From assembly GCA_019009955.1 (NCBI GenBank), contig JADPXZ010000008.1, positions 1 through 64,000 on the forward strand: a DNA stretch of 64,000 nucleotides, in the 5' to 3' direction. Below are positions 1 through 10,577 of this stretch, piece after piece. The notes beneath the pieces were generated by a model that had not been told where the DNA came from, searched no databases, and saw only the letters and a program-made list of their open reading frames with translations. This DNA is from Riptortus pedestris. Its lineage: Eukaryota > Arthropoda > Insecta > Hemiptera > Alydidae. The translations under genes were made by a program, and so were the position numbers. The stretch's first letter is position 1; each line of letters starts with the position of its first letter.

Positions 1-470
1 AACCCTACAACAACCTGCAGTATAACCCTACAACATGCAGTATAACCCTACAACAACCTGCAGTATAACCCTACAACAACCTGCAGTATAACCCTACAAC
101 AACCTGCAGTATAACCCTACAACAACCTGCAGTATAACCCTACAACAACCTGCAGTATAACCCTACAACAACCTGCAGTATAACCCTACAACAACCTGCA
201 GTATAATCCTACAACAACCTGCAGTATAGCCCTACAACAACATGCAGTATAATCCTACAACAACCTGCAGTATAATCCTACAACAACCTGCAGTATAACC
301 CTACAACAACCTGCAGTATAACCCTACAACAACCTGCAGTATAACCCTACAACAACCTGCAGTATAACCCTACAACAACCTGCAGTATAAACCTACAACA
401 ACCTGCAGTATAACCCTACAACAACTTTGCAGTATACCCAACAGAATAACCCTATAGCAACCTACAGTAT
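1..470. repeat. 23-bp minisatellite array
   Basis: About 19 head-to-tail copies of a 23-bp unit, AACCCTACAACAACCTGCAG plus TAT. Most copies are near-identical, one early copy lacks three bases, and the last copies (from about 420) decay. The array starts at base 1, so its left end is outside the window. The unit contains AACCCTA, which resembles telomere-type repeats, but the rest does not, so a telomeric role is not supported. Confidence 0.95.
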
Positions 471-488
471 AACCATTAAACAATTTAT

Positions 489-490
489 TA

Positions 491-550
<60 letters not shown>

Positions 551-640
551 TATACAGTTTTGTATGGACCTCATTTTCGTCATCTTCTGGGTAAGGTTGA
601 TGGAGATTAGAAGAAGATTTTGAAATATCGCGTCAGGAGT
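489..640 (+). mobile_element. HINE-like 3' end fragment with (TG)n(TA)n
   Basis: A TG/TA microsatellite (491-549) is followed by a degraded copy of the conserved 3' segment: GTTTTGTATGGACCTCATTT, a CATCTTCTGGGTAAGG-like stretch and a GCGTCAGGAGT-like stretch. The terminal palindrome is lost. The 5' part of the element is absent and the minisatellite lies directly upstream. Confidence 0.7.
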
Positions 641-865
641 AAAACCTAATCTTCTAAAAAAAATTAGGAAAACTTTTCTTTAACTAAATCTAAGTTACAG
701 AAGTTCAAGTTAAGTTCTGTAGCGGTCGACGGGCAGAGGTCTTGCTTCTAGGAATGTTCCATATCGATTGAGCCTAAGTGGCCGCCAAATCCCTCTTGAT
801 TACCCGCGGTCAGTTGGCCAACAATCTGACCTTTAGACTCAAAGTTCACAAACTATTAAAAACAT

Positions 866-1370
866 TCCGTCACGCAGGTGCTGCGTTCACTTTGCAGATT
901 TCCAACGTGCTTCACGTATTTGCAATTATCTCATAAGGTAAATGCTCAATGAGAACAATATCAGGCTTCAAATAAAATACTTCATAATATAACAGCTTAT
1001 TGTTAATATGTCATGAGTAGGAGGTTTACTGAAGGCCGAAAACTGAAAAATGCGAATATCTCCGAAGAAATAAAAATACGTACAAAACAATATTTACAGA
1101 ACATTACATTTTCAATATGATTAGTTCTATACAATATTTCGATCCGACACATAATAACGGAGATATTAAGATTTTTCGAAATTTCCCCCCTCTAACCCCC
1201 CCTCCCTATATGTATGTATATATATGTGTGTGTGTGTGTGTGTATATATATATAGTTTTGAACGAGCCTCATTTTATCATCTCCTGGGTAATATCGATGG
1301 ACATTTTTTTTTTATATCGTGTCATTAGTACGACCTCAATAGCTGATTTCCCTTAAGGGAAACCTCCTAA
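866..1370 (+). mobile_element. HINE-like element, complete short copy
   Basis: Starts TCCGTCACGCAGGTGCTGCG and ends with the palindrome TGATTTCCCTTAAGGGAAA followed by CCTCCTAA. It has one body module with the ATAATAACGGAGATATT motif, a C-rich tract (about 1185-1206) and a GT/TA microsatellite (1213-1252). The 5' region is the variant containing CACGTATTTGCAATTATCTC. An open frame running through it is a by-product of the repeat. No protein is encoded. Confidence 0.8.
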
Positions 1371-2363
1371 ATGACTCGAAAACTACATTTTATTTTCACA
1401 ATTCATCATCCAGTCCAAAGTGATTAGTACACTAACTTCTAGACGTGAATGTTATTATTAAAACATGATAAAATTAATTATAAAAATTACAGAACGCATG
1501 GGGATGAACAAGAGATTGGCGACAAGCTTCAGTTAAACTACTCTACTTCCAACGTTCCATTAGTCTGAATTGAAAACAAAGAGACCAGGTATTCTAGATG
1601 TGAAATAAGAACAATTACTGAAATATATATAAGGATATAATATATTAATTTTTTTTGAAAACTATTTATTATATCTAGTATAAATTATTAATCTCCTGAG
1701 CTTTAAGATGGAATAAATCAAAATATAATATTAAAGTCCAATTAATAGTTGTGCGTGTACTGTTATTTCATTTTTTCTTTTAGCAGATTTCCCTTTTCGT
1801 TTTGTCCCTGCCATTTACATTTAGAGATATTAGCTACATAGAATAACACACGATAATATATTATTTATTTTCGTGTTGCCAACATAAACTACTAGTAAAA
1901 AATTCTTGATATTGTCATGGATTTGTTTATATGCTATAAACAATTACAAGGCAATAACTATACAATTTCTTCATTAAAAGAAAATGTAATAATTCATAAA
2001 GAACGAAATTGTGAATTGAACCATCAAATGAAACTTGTAAAAAGAAAAAAGTAATTCAGATTTCTTATAAAAAGAGGCTGTCGTTCGGAAGTTGGATTAC
2101 GAGAACGTACATCTTTCCAAGATACAAAATATCCAGGATAGAATCACTGTGGGCTTCTGCAAGATGAAGAAATACACTCAAAGCAGGGATAATCAATTAT
2201 TAGATTCCTACCTCAGCGAAAATGCATTAAGGCAATAGGGTTTAATGATATATATTAATAGATATTTAAAAGTTTCGAAGCACAGAATGATTTGTGAATC
2301 ATATATATTAATAAAGTTTGATTATTTTGTTAAAGCATCTGTTAGTTAAAATTAAAAAAAATG
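1371..2363. other. AT-rich spacer, no gene seen
   Basis: No coding region or RNA gene recognised. About 1595-1690 resembles the inner 5' region of the longer HINE-like subfamily (ATTACTGAAATATAT, then AACTATTTATTATATCTAGT). The rest is AT-rich and not repeated elsewhere in the window as far as can be seen by eye. Confidence 0.5.
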
Positions 2364-2461
2364 TCCGTCACGCAGGGGATGCGTAAACTGAGCGAATTTC
2401 CTACGTGAAATTTTACAATAGATAAATCTACATACCGTTAACATTTAACACAGTCGTGAAT

Positions 2462-3159
2462 GTTTTTTTTTCTAATATTTATTCGTTTATTTGCTACAAC
2501 ATATTTAAATATTACAAGCAAATGATATAATACTAAGAATGGCTTGAATATTGTCTTGAGGTGGGGAGTTGTCCATTGACAATACCCACAATGGAGGGAA
2601 CATTGGGTTGTATTATGGAGTTAAACAGTACACTACACGAGAAGATCTCCACTTACGCTTCAGGCGTCGCCTTGGGTTTTCTGGAATATGAGTAGATGAA
2701 AGTGATTCGACTAAAGGATTAGGATGTTCGGGAAGGTGAGAGTGGAATTTCTGATATCGGGATTTGGCGAGGGTATGGACAAAAGGAATGTTGAGGTCAT
2801 TATGGAGAGTTAAATTGGATACGTAAAATGGGGAATCTGTAATTTTGCGGAGTATTCTGGATTGGAGGGTTTGGATTTTGTAGGTTTAGTGGAACCCCAA
2901 AGTTCAAGTCCGTATGTCCATATTGGTCTGAGTACTGTCGTACAAATCAGTCGTTTGTTGCGTAGTGATAGTTTAGATCTGTTGTCAAGTAGTCTTAGTA
3001 GAAGTCTGTACCGTCGATTCACTTCTTGTCTTATTAGTGTGATGTGAGGTTTCCGAGTTAGTCGCTTGTCTAATGTGAGTCCTAGATACCTAATTTGTGA
3101 TTTTTGAGAAATTAGTGCGCTATTGAGTGTAACTGGAGAGCAAATGTAGCGTCGGAGAG
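2462..3159 (-). mobile_element. 5'-truncated Jockey-type LINE insertion
   Basis: The 3' tail is the T-run at 2462-2470, read on the minus strand as poly(A). The insert is flanked by a 9-bp direct duplication GTCGTGAAT (2453-2461 and 3160-3168) belonging to the host HINE-like element, as expected for target-primed reverse transcription. It is colinear with the copy at 12125-13260. Only the end of ORF2 and the short 3' UTR are present. Confidence 0.85.
2612..3155 (-). pseudogene. Jockey LINE ORF2 C-terminal fragment
   Basis: Minus-strand translation gives the end of a Jockey-clade reverse transcriptase ORF: YLGLTLDKRLT, then NRRYRLLLRLLDNRSKLSL, then LRPIWTYGLELWGST, the conserved thumb and post-RT region of this clade. 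A frameshift follows the WGSTKP segment. In another frame the expected FYVSNLTLHNDLNIPF and a terminal RRRLKRKW continue to a stop near 2612. The catalytic palm is not included, so the fragment is dead. The family match rests on recognised motif order; the clade call is firm, the family within it unknown. Confidence 0.85.
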
Positions 3160-3834
3160 GTCGTGAATATTAAATAAATAAATACAAACGTTCACGAGAC
3201 GTGATTCAGTCAATTTACATGTTGACAACCTCCATAGCAGGAAGCGTATGGATTGTAAACAAATGGGTCAGTCAACCTCTCAGAGCTGAATAGATAACTT
3301 GAAATATTTCTGATGGGAAAGAAAACAAATTGCAGAAACATATCTGAATGTAATATATTAATTTTATTGAAAACTATTAATTATATCTTCTACTGAAATT
3401 TATAATGAATCAGAATAATCGCAATTATTCTGAGTTAAGTAATCCAATAACAAAAGACTGAGAGCAGGGACGGAGGCCATCAGAACTTATTTGCATGCAT
3501 CTCATCTAGAAAAGATTTTTGAACACAATATTTGGAATTTAAGCTTGAAATAAGACAGTTTATGATATATTGGGCTATTCTTAACGTGCGATGACTGAAA
3601 GTGCGGGTTTACTACTGGTTGAAAGGTAAACAAATCCAATATCTGGGTTAATATTGAAGATAGAGAAAACTTTTATACAACCATATTAATATAGGTTCTT
3701 AAAATTTTTCGACCCGACGTATAGTGACGAACTTGATTTTTTCTTTTAGAATAAAACGATTTAATATCGAGATTGATAACGATGAAACAAAAAGACCTAT
3801 AAGACCCGTTAGACTTATAACAGACAAATATGTA

Positions 3835-3898
<64 letters not shown>

Positions 3899-4035
3899 CA
3901 CACACACACACAGTTTTGAACGGATCTCATTTTCGTCATGGTTATGATCGATGGACAATTGAGGACATTTTTAGAAAATCGCGTCATGAATGCGCCCTCA
4001 ATATCTCATAACCCATAAAATCACTGAAAGATCCC

Positions 4036-4808
4036 ATATTAGAATCGTGACTGCGCCACGTATTTGCATTTATCTCAAAACTTAAAAGTTCAATGAGAAC
4101 AATATTTGGTATTTAAGCTTCAAATAAAGTACTTCATAACATAATAGAATATTGAAAATATGAGATGAGTAGGAGTGGGGCTTTACTGAAGACCGAAAAC
4201 TAAAAAAATGCAAATATCTCTTTAAATAATCAAGGTAGTGAAAAAAATGTTATAGAACATTACATTTGCAATAAGATTGTTTCTATACAATTTTTCGATC
4301 CGACGCATAATAACGGAGATATTAAGAGTTTTCGAAATTCTCCACCTGTAAACCCCCCCTACCCCTAGTTCGATTTCAGCCGTTAACGAACTTGATCTTT
4401 CTTTGTGTCTACAACGATTATATCTCTAGTGTGGTCCCGATAAGACAAAAATTGCGACCACTAGAGCGGTAACAGACGAATATATATATATATATATCTA
4501 TATATATATATATAATTTAATTAATATATATATATATATGTGTGTATATATTAAAACAAACAACGTCTGCGGAATTACAAGTCACCTCTTCGAATATATC
4601 CCAATTTGGGTGCTTCTTTTCCAATAGGTGAGCAATTTGTGCCCGGACATTATGATGCCGTGAGTTTTATATATATATACAGTTTTGAACGGACCTCATA
4701 TTCGTCCTCTCCTGGGTAGGATCGATGGACATTTGAAGAAAAATTTCGAAAATCGCGTCATGAGTACAACCTCAATAGCTGATTTCCCTTAAGGGAAATC
4801 TGCTAAAA
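4036..4808 (+). mobile_element. HINE-like element without its extreme 5' end
   Basis: Begins at GCGCCACGTATTTGCATTT and ends with GATTTCCCTTAAGGGAAATC and TGCTAAA. It follows the previous copy within about 25 bp. The microsatellite region contains an extra non-family stretch at about 4545-4675 (ACAACGTCTGCGGAATTAC onwards) between two TA tracts, probably a small insertion or replacement. Confidence 0.75.
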
Positions 4809-4810
4809 AC

Positions 4811-5152
4811 ACTAAATCCATCTCGATTAGTTTTATGTTTATATCTCTTCGACAGTGTGGAGTTACGGGAAATCCGAACTTAAATTATCGACAACCACCC
4901 TTCCCAACCTAAGGGATGCGAAATAAATTCCACGGTGAAGTGATAAAGTTGGAGGCTATCGTGCTGACCTAGCTATGTGGATTCATTGATATATTCCTTG
5001 GTCGAGGTGAGAATAGGATGGGGGATTGGGGCTTGGCAGGGGGAGGGCCTTGCTCTCGAAAAACAAATGCCCCTCAGTGTAAATGGGAGCTACAAACCGG
5101 CCGGCGAGATTCTCCTTTCTACTCAAGGGAAGAGAGAGAGTGTGTGTGTGTC

Positions 5153-5235
<83 letters not shown>

Positions 5236-5486
5236 GAGGGGGGAGAGTGTGTGAGAGAGAGAGAGCGAGAGACGAAGTCAGGATAGGAGTGATGTAAGGG
5301 CTAAGCTATCGATCTCTCTCGTTTCCATTGAGCGGCGGAGAGCTGTAGTTATGAATGGGCGGCTTTACTACGTCTCCCCCCCCCCTTACCCCAACCAGCC
5401 CTCTATCGACATTTCCATCCCCCCAGCACTCGGAGGATATGAATCTAGTGGCTCCAAGGGTCAGCGCCCTCCCACTCCCTCCTCGT
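4811..5486. other. Spacer with a long GT/GA microsatellite, no gene seen
   Basis: More GC-rich than its surroundings. Open frames here are short and run through the microsatellite. No family motif, RNA gene or known transposon was recognised. Confidence 0.5.
5141..5262. repeat. (GT)n(GA)n microsatellite
   Basis: A short GT run is followed by roughly 35 GA units, then imperfect GA/GT. Unlike most microsatellites in the window it is not inside a recognisable HINE-like element. Confidence 0.95.
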
Positions 5487-5610
5487 GTTGGCACATTTCC
5501 CTCAAGGAAATAGGCTATTGAAGTTGAACTCGATTTTTGAAAAAATCCTTCAAATGTCCATCGACCTTACTAAGGAAATCACAAGTATGTGTTTCATTCA
5601 AATTTAAAAT
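5487..5610 (-). mobile_element. HINE-like 3' end fragment
   Basis: Reverse orientation. It opens with a degraded palindrome (TTTCCCTCAAGGAAAT), then GCTATTGAAGTTG and CAAATGTCCATCGACCTTAC, matching the 3' segment, and stops before a TA tract. Confidence 0.65.
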
Positions 5611-5659
5611 TTGTATATATCGATCGCCACGTTCGCTGTGTCTAGAAATCAAAATGTTC

Positions 5660-5895
5660 TAAATAACAAATATTGATACTTTTATATGAATATCATATAT
5701 TAATTTTGTTGGAAACTGTTGATTATATCTAGTACTGTAATTTATAATGAATCTTAGAATTTTAGTAATTCAAGAACGAAAGATTGGGGAGGGGGAGGGG
5801 GTCATCAGAACGTATTTGCATGTATCTCATCTAGAAAAGATTTTCCATCACGCAGGGGCTGCGTAAACTAAGCAGATTCCCCCGTGAAGTTTAAT
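5660..5895 (+). mobile_element. HINE-like internal fragment joined to a new 5' end
   Basis: 5660-5840 is an inner 5' segment of the long subfamily (ATCTAGTACTGTAATTTATA, then CATGTATCTCATCTAGAAAA). At 5846 a fresh 5' terminus begins (CCATCACGCAGGGGCTGCG). It runs only about 50 bp before the TA tract at about 5899-5940 and the family R element. This is a chimera or two overlapping insertions. Confidence 0.6.
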
Positions 5896-5896
5896 C

Positions 5897-5940
<44 letters not shown>

Positions 5941-5946
<6 letters not shown>

Positions 5947-6984
5947 GTAACCTCTGTCTGTACATTGATTTTTTTCGCGAAATTTCACGATAACTTTTCG
6001 TTTCACATGTCATAGACACCATATCTGCATTTTGTTTCTTTCGTGTATGTTTGTTTGTTTGTTTGTTACCTTTTCACGCATAAACGGCTGAACCGAATTT
6101 TATGAAACTTGGTATGTATATTACTACTAACCCAACTTAGACTTTAGGCTATATTAATTTTCTCTGAAACGAACAGGAGTGGGGGTTATAAGGGAAGCCT
6201 GAAATTAAAAATAGTGATATTTCGTTTTCTATTGGTTTTTCGGCACATATGCACATAACAAAAGTTGTTTATTTTGTTATTTAGAGTAACTTTTGTTATA
6301 TACACTTTTGTCGTATACTGAAGATTAAATGCGTTATACGCTAAAAATTATAGCGGGAGTCAACAATATTATTTGCCAAAAAAGACTCAACCGAACTAAA
6401 TAAAACTCGGTATGTGTATTAGCAGTGAGGCCTTCATTATAATAAGCCACACCAACATTTCTATGGACGGGCAGGAGTGGGGGTTATAAGGGACGCATTA
6501 AATTAAAAATAGCGATATTTCGTTTCCTATTGGTTTTTCCGCAAATATAAACATAACAAAAGTTGTTTATTTTGTTATTTGGAGTAACTTTTGTTATATA
6601 CACTTTTGTCGTATACCTAAGTATAAATGAGTTATACGTTAAAACTTTAGCGGGAGCCAACAATTTTATTGGGCACTAACGGCTGAACCGAACTTAACAA
6701 AGCTCGGTATGTCAATTAGCATTAATTCTTCCATGATTATAATTTATATTAAAATTTTTAGGTTCGAACGGGAGGGGGGTTATAAGGGAGGCCTGAAATA
6801 AAAATTCACCATATTTACATGTATAAGAGACGGGAAATATAAAAATATCGAAGACAGTGAAGCCTTATCGAACAAATATTCTATAATTAGCAAATCCACG
6901 GCAACGACGGGTATCAATCCTAAACACTGGGACGGGTAAATGTCAAAATATTGTGCAATGTCAAGCCTGCTAAAAAATACCATA
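5941..6984 (-). mobile_element. Family R repeat, long copy
   Basis: Reverse copy of the element at 16775-17874, clearly near-identical over about 1 kb. Its tail contains GTTACCTTTTCACGCATAAA and (GTTT)n, a form common at the 3' ends of invertebrate RTE-like and other non-autonomous retroelements. Internally it has three tandem units of about 297 bp, each beginning with a GGAGTGGGGGTTATAAGGG-like block (near 6171, 6467 and 6767). The TACCCGGCTTCGCCCGGG head seen in the sister copy is missing here. A roughly 67-codon frame (about 6780-6983) is shared with two other copies but looks like repeat sequence, not a gene. Confidence 0.75.
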
Positions 6985-6999
6985 CCAAAAGAATGAAAA

Positions 7000-7480
7000 A
7001 CAATTACAGAAATATATCTGAATATACTCGTAATACATTAATTTTATCGAAAACTGTAAATTATATGTAGTACTGCAATTTATTTTGAATCATAAAAACC
7101 TCAATCACCCTAATTTTAGTAATTCAAGATAATAGATATTAAGATAAGAATGTTTGGAATTTAAGCTTGAAATAAGACGGTTTATGATATATTGGTTTAG
7201 TCTTAACGTGCGATGACTGAGAGTGGGGGGTTTACTAATGGTTGAAATCTAAAAAATGCCAATATCTCGGTTAATATTGAAGATAAAAAAAAACAAGAAT
7301 AAAACCATATTTTTGGCAATATGGAATATATTATTGGAACAATAATATTGGTTCTTTAGTATGTTTCGACCCGACGTATATTGATTGAGAAATTTGAAAT
7401 TTCAAAATTGCCCCCTCTAAACCACCCCCCCTCTCACTGGTCGGTATTGTGTGTATGTATACACATACACATACATACAC
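7000..7480 (+). mobile_element. HINE-like internal segment, long subfamily
   Basis: Carries AACAATTACAGAAATATATC, GAATTTAAGCTTGAAATAAG, the body motif and the C-rich block CCCCCTCTAAACCACCCCCC. It stops at a short GT/CA region and lacks both ends. With 5846-5895 it may be one element split by the family R insertion. Confidence 0.65.
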
Positions 7481-7876
7481 ACATAGTTATTATTTGACAG
7501 TAACGGCAGCGTCTCCAGTAGGAAGGGACAGTCGCAACGAATGTAAGAGGGAATGAACACTTCAGAACTATAAGTAGCAATCCGAAACTAAATTAAATTT
7601 ATTAGTTTTAAGTTGGAAAAAATCTCGGTAAGAAACATTGGTGATTATTGATTATCGGGAGGCCACCAATTTAAATACGATTATTAAATCAGAAATTAAA
7701 AAAAAAACTTATTATTTAAAATTGCTCTTCTATAATTAATAAATTACACAATAGTTAAAGGAGGCCACTCATTTTTTATATCTGAAATATCTACAAGTTG
7801 AAAACCGCTTATCGATATTCGTTGTTCATACTTGAGTACGTTATCTTTGTCATTCTTTTTGTTTTGTAATCGGAAA

Positions 7877-8122
7877 ATGAGTGGTAGTTTATTAATTTGG
7901 AATTTATCCAGAACTGAAGAAGAAGCTGATCATTTTCTTCAATCAAAAGGGTTGATGCACGTTACAAGAATGGTCAGAATGTTCATGAAATGTGGTTATA
8001 TTTCACGGAAGATAAACCGTTTTGGCAGTGTAATATTAGGTAATGCCGTAAAAAAACTAGAGATTTTTGGGATACTTGGTTCGTTCGTAGCCGACCTCAT
8101 TTTTTTTACCATATTATGTTTT
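7877..8122 (+). pseudogene. Merlin (IS1595-like) transposase, N-terminal remnant
   Basis: An ATG at 7877 opens MSGSLLIWNLSRTEEEADHF then LQSKGLMH, matching the N-terminus of Merlin transposases. The frame then shifts by one base. The continuation in the next frame reads YFTEDKPFWQCNIR, a stop, then CRKKTRDFWDTWFVRSRPHF, which is the zinc-ribbon region (FWQCNIRxCRKK) and the following DTWF segment. The DDE catalytic part is missing and a reverse HINE-like element begins right after. The upstream 350 bp holds no recognised feature. Family is called from the motif order; a search with both frames joined would settle it. Confidence 0.75.
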
Positions 8123-8159
8123 AGTAGATTTCCCCTAAAGGAAAATTAGCTATTTTATA

Positions 8160-8212
<53 letters not shown>

Positions 8213-8565
8213 CTGTTAACGCTCTAGGGATCCCAATTTTTGTTCGATCGTTACCAACCTCGATATTTAAACGTTTTATGTAAAACTAAAGAAGTTCGTT
8301 AATGGCTGAAATCCAACCAGTGGGAGGAGGGGGTTTAAAGGGGAAATTTCGAAAATTCTTAATATCTCCGTTATTATTCGTCGGATCAACCAATTGTATA
8401 GAACCAATCTTATTGCAAATGTAATGATCTATAAATGTTGTTATTTACGTTTTTTTTCACTATTTTGATTACTAACCGAGATATTTGAAGTCTAAATACA
8501 AGACATTTTTCCATGGATCTTTTATTTTATGAGATACATGCAAATTCGTTATGCGTGACGTCATC
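8123..8565 (-). mobile_element. HINE-like element, complete short copy
   Basis: Reverse orientation. It begins with TAGTAGATTTCCCCTAAAGG at the 3' end but lacks most of the conserved 120-bp 3' segment, so the palindrome abuts the (TA)n tract (8165-8207). It then runs CTGTTAACGCTCTAGGG, the body module with GATATCTCCG-type motif and ends near GCGTGACGTC (about 8565). Confidence 0.7.
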
Positions 8566-8569
8566 AATT

Positions 8570-9760
8570 AATGTTTTACGTTCATGTCTCGAAAATGTTC
8601 ATTTGATATATAACCGTTTCATTCAACACTCATATTTGTGATTGACAGGAATTGGACCATGATGGGGGGGGGGCAGGCTAGAAAGTAGGAAAATTCAAAA
8701 AATATATAATTCCAAATATCTCCGTAATTATCTCGGACCGTAAAATATTAAAGAATCAATCTTGTTAAACTATTGAAGTTTATCCAATTGTTGCTCTATG
8801 CATTTTTTCGTAACTCTAGTACCAAGCGAGATATTCGTACTTTCTTGAATTCAGCTTTCAGTAGCTATTAATTTTAATTAATTAATATGTTATATTCCGA
8901 TATATTTCAGTAATTGTTTTTCATTCCGGTGAGAGGTAACCAGCCCCGTTTTTTCACATTTCAACCCCCCCCCTTCCCGGGGGGGAAATTATTAAAATTA
9001 ACTGAAAGATTTCGTGTTACCGTTTGTATTTATTTGTGTTCGCTTAATATTCACGGTTTCAACACATTGAATATTAAATTATAACTACACTAGACACTAG
9101 AACGTGCTACTGTTACGAAACGTAAACTACCCCAATTGAACAGGACTGTCCCCGTTCTATTTAGAGGTTCTTATATACTAGGTATTTACCATATTCATTT
9201 ATGGTTATGGATGTTTTCGCGCAAACACATCAATGCACCAATCAACACTGCATCATTTCTAGCAGTGATCAGCACATCGTTAACATGTGTTACGTGATGT
9301 GATGTATGGGACTGTTGAATATTGTACCTAGAGGGTTTGTTCTTACTTATTTTATTGTCACTTCCAGAATGAGATTACATAGTGCAGATGAAAATTAGTC
9401 ATCTTATGTTCTGCCAGTGGCAACTCGGCAGAACTCTTCCTTTTTTGGTTTCGATCTTACAAAGAGGCCATTTCACTGTCATTTTTTACAGCCCAGTTCA
9501 GAAAAACAGCTTGTACATTAATCAAGAAACTCCTAGAAGAGAGAAACTCTAATAAAGATATCTTTTAGTTGCAATATTAGAGGAAATTTAGTTCCCTGTT
9601 CTAGGATTCGAACTTGGGCCATCCCTTTAAAAGTATCGTTGGCTGAGTGCTAATCTCCCAGTATTCACGGCTTGTCTAGGTGTTGTGTTACCAGTATTTT
9701 GATTTATCTATTGTTTAACTTCACGTGAAAAATCTTCTTAATTTACGCAGAACTTTTTCG
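8570..9760 (-). mobile_element. HINE-like element, 5' half, split by a SINE
   Basis: Reverse orientation. It carries the second-module signatures (CTTTCTTGAATTCAGC, ATTCACGG, TTATCTATTGTTTAACTTCACG) and ends at AATTTACGCAG, the degraded 5' terminus. A 602-bp SINE (9060-9661) with a target duplication interrupts it. A short 3'-segment scrap (TTTTTCGTCATCCCC) follows at about 9757-9805. Confidence 0.65.
9060..9661 (-). mobile_element. tRNA-derived SINE, about 600 bp
   Basis: On the minus strand the right end opens CTGGGAGATTAGCACTCAG (an A-box-like TTAGCACTCAG) and continues to AAGTTCGAATCCTAGAAC, whose GTTCGAATCC fits a Pol III B box. The insert is bounded by a 12-bp direct duplication TATTCACGGYTT (9048-9059 and 9662-9673) of host HINE-like sequence, with one mismatch. 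The body is unrecognised and no clear poly(A) or simple-repeat tail is seen at 9060, which lowers certainty. Confidence 0.6.
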
Positions 9761-9913
9761 TCATCCCCTCGGAATGATCGATGGTCATTTGACAAATATT
9801 CCAGCGATTGGATAATGTTTAATTATTCCATTTAAAAATGAATACCTTTTTTCTTTCTTTGATACTTTCAAGGATACTGGAATAATCATAAACAATACTG
9901 GAATAATTGAAAG

Positions 9914-10399
9914 TCCGTCACGCAGGGGCTGCGTACACTAAGCAGATTTTCCACGTGAAGTTTTACAACTACTAATAACAACAGTAGTTGTAACGAGTGT
10001 CTAAACCAATTCACGAGGGACGAACAGTTACGGACACGGCCGCCCTAGCTCTCGGCGGAAAGTCCCGAACATAGCCAACTACACGCAGAATACAAATGCA
10101 AATATCTCGGTTAATATTCAAGATAGGGAATAAATGTATAGAACATTATTTATAGTAAATTTAATTTTCAATACGATTGGTTCTATAAACGTTTTCGATC
10201 CGACGCATAATAACGGAGATATTTCGAATTATTGAAAATCCCCCGTTTAAACCCCCCTCCCTTCCGCTGATCCGATTTCAGCCATTAACGAACTTGATCT
10301 TCCTTTTTACATAAAACGATTAAATTCCGAGTTTGGTAACGATCAAACAAACATTGGGACCACGAGAGCGTTAACAGACAAATATATATATATATATAC

Positions 10400-10442
<43 letters not shown>

Positions 10443-10576
10443 GAGTGATAATTTTGAACGGACCTCATTTTCGTCATCTCCTGGGTAGGATTGATGGACA
10501 TTTGAAGAAATTGTTCGAAACTTGCGTCATGAGTACGACTTTAATAGCTGATTTCCGTTAAGGGAAATCTGCTAAA
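9914..10576 (+). mobile_element. HINE-like element, reference complete copy
   Basis: A good full copy of about 660 bp. It starts TCCGTCACGCAGGGGCTGCG. Its 5' arm contains GCAGATTTTCCACGTGAAG, then the GAACAGTTACGGACACGGCC block, the AAATATCTCGGTTAATATTC motif and the AATAACGGAGATATTTCG motif. A C-rich tract follows (10241-10265), then GACCACGAGAGCGTTAACAG, a (TA)n(GA)n microsatellite (10382-10440) and the 3' segment AACGGACCTCATTTTCGTCA to TTCCGTTAAGGGAAATCTGC. No open frame of note. Terminal duplication of host sequence is not clear. Confidence 0.85.
10401..10440. repeat. (GA)n tract within a HINE-like copy
   Basis: The usual TA microsatellite is replaced here by about 20 GA units, showing that the microsatellite slot is variable in composition. 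Confidence 0.95.
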
Positions 10577-10577
10577 A

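Larger units (their letters stand above)
2364..4012 (+). mobile_element. HINE-like element, long subfamily, split by a LINE
   Basis: 5' end TCCGTCACGCAGGGGATGCG at 2364. The 5' region is interrupted by a Jockey-type LINE (2462-3159) and resumes at GTCGTGAATATT. The long 5' segment carries the AAGCTTGAAATAAGAC and ATCTCATCTAGAAAAG signatures. The body ends in GTTAGACTTATAACAGACAA, then mixed TG/TA/CA microsatellites (3837-3912), then a degraded 3' end up to about 4012. Removing the LINE leaves roughly 950 bp. Confidence 0.75.

Noticed and set aside
1..470. Telomere or subtelomere interpretation of AACCCTA units
   Set aside because: The 23-bp unit contains much unrelated sequence and the array is short and internal to ordinary repeats.
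3699..3987. Open frames made of (IY)n or (CV)n runs here and at 26609-26928, 33445-33759, 36054-36344, 40829-41011, 51412-51600 and 59291-59527
   Set aside because: They are translations of TA, TG or CA microsatellites inside repeats and are not genes.
7832..8149. Reading the 105-codon frame as one intact gene
   Set aside because: Only the part from the second ATG matches Merlin. The rest of that protein is encoded in another frame, so it is a frameshifted remnant.
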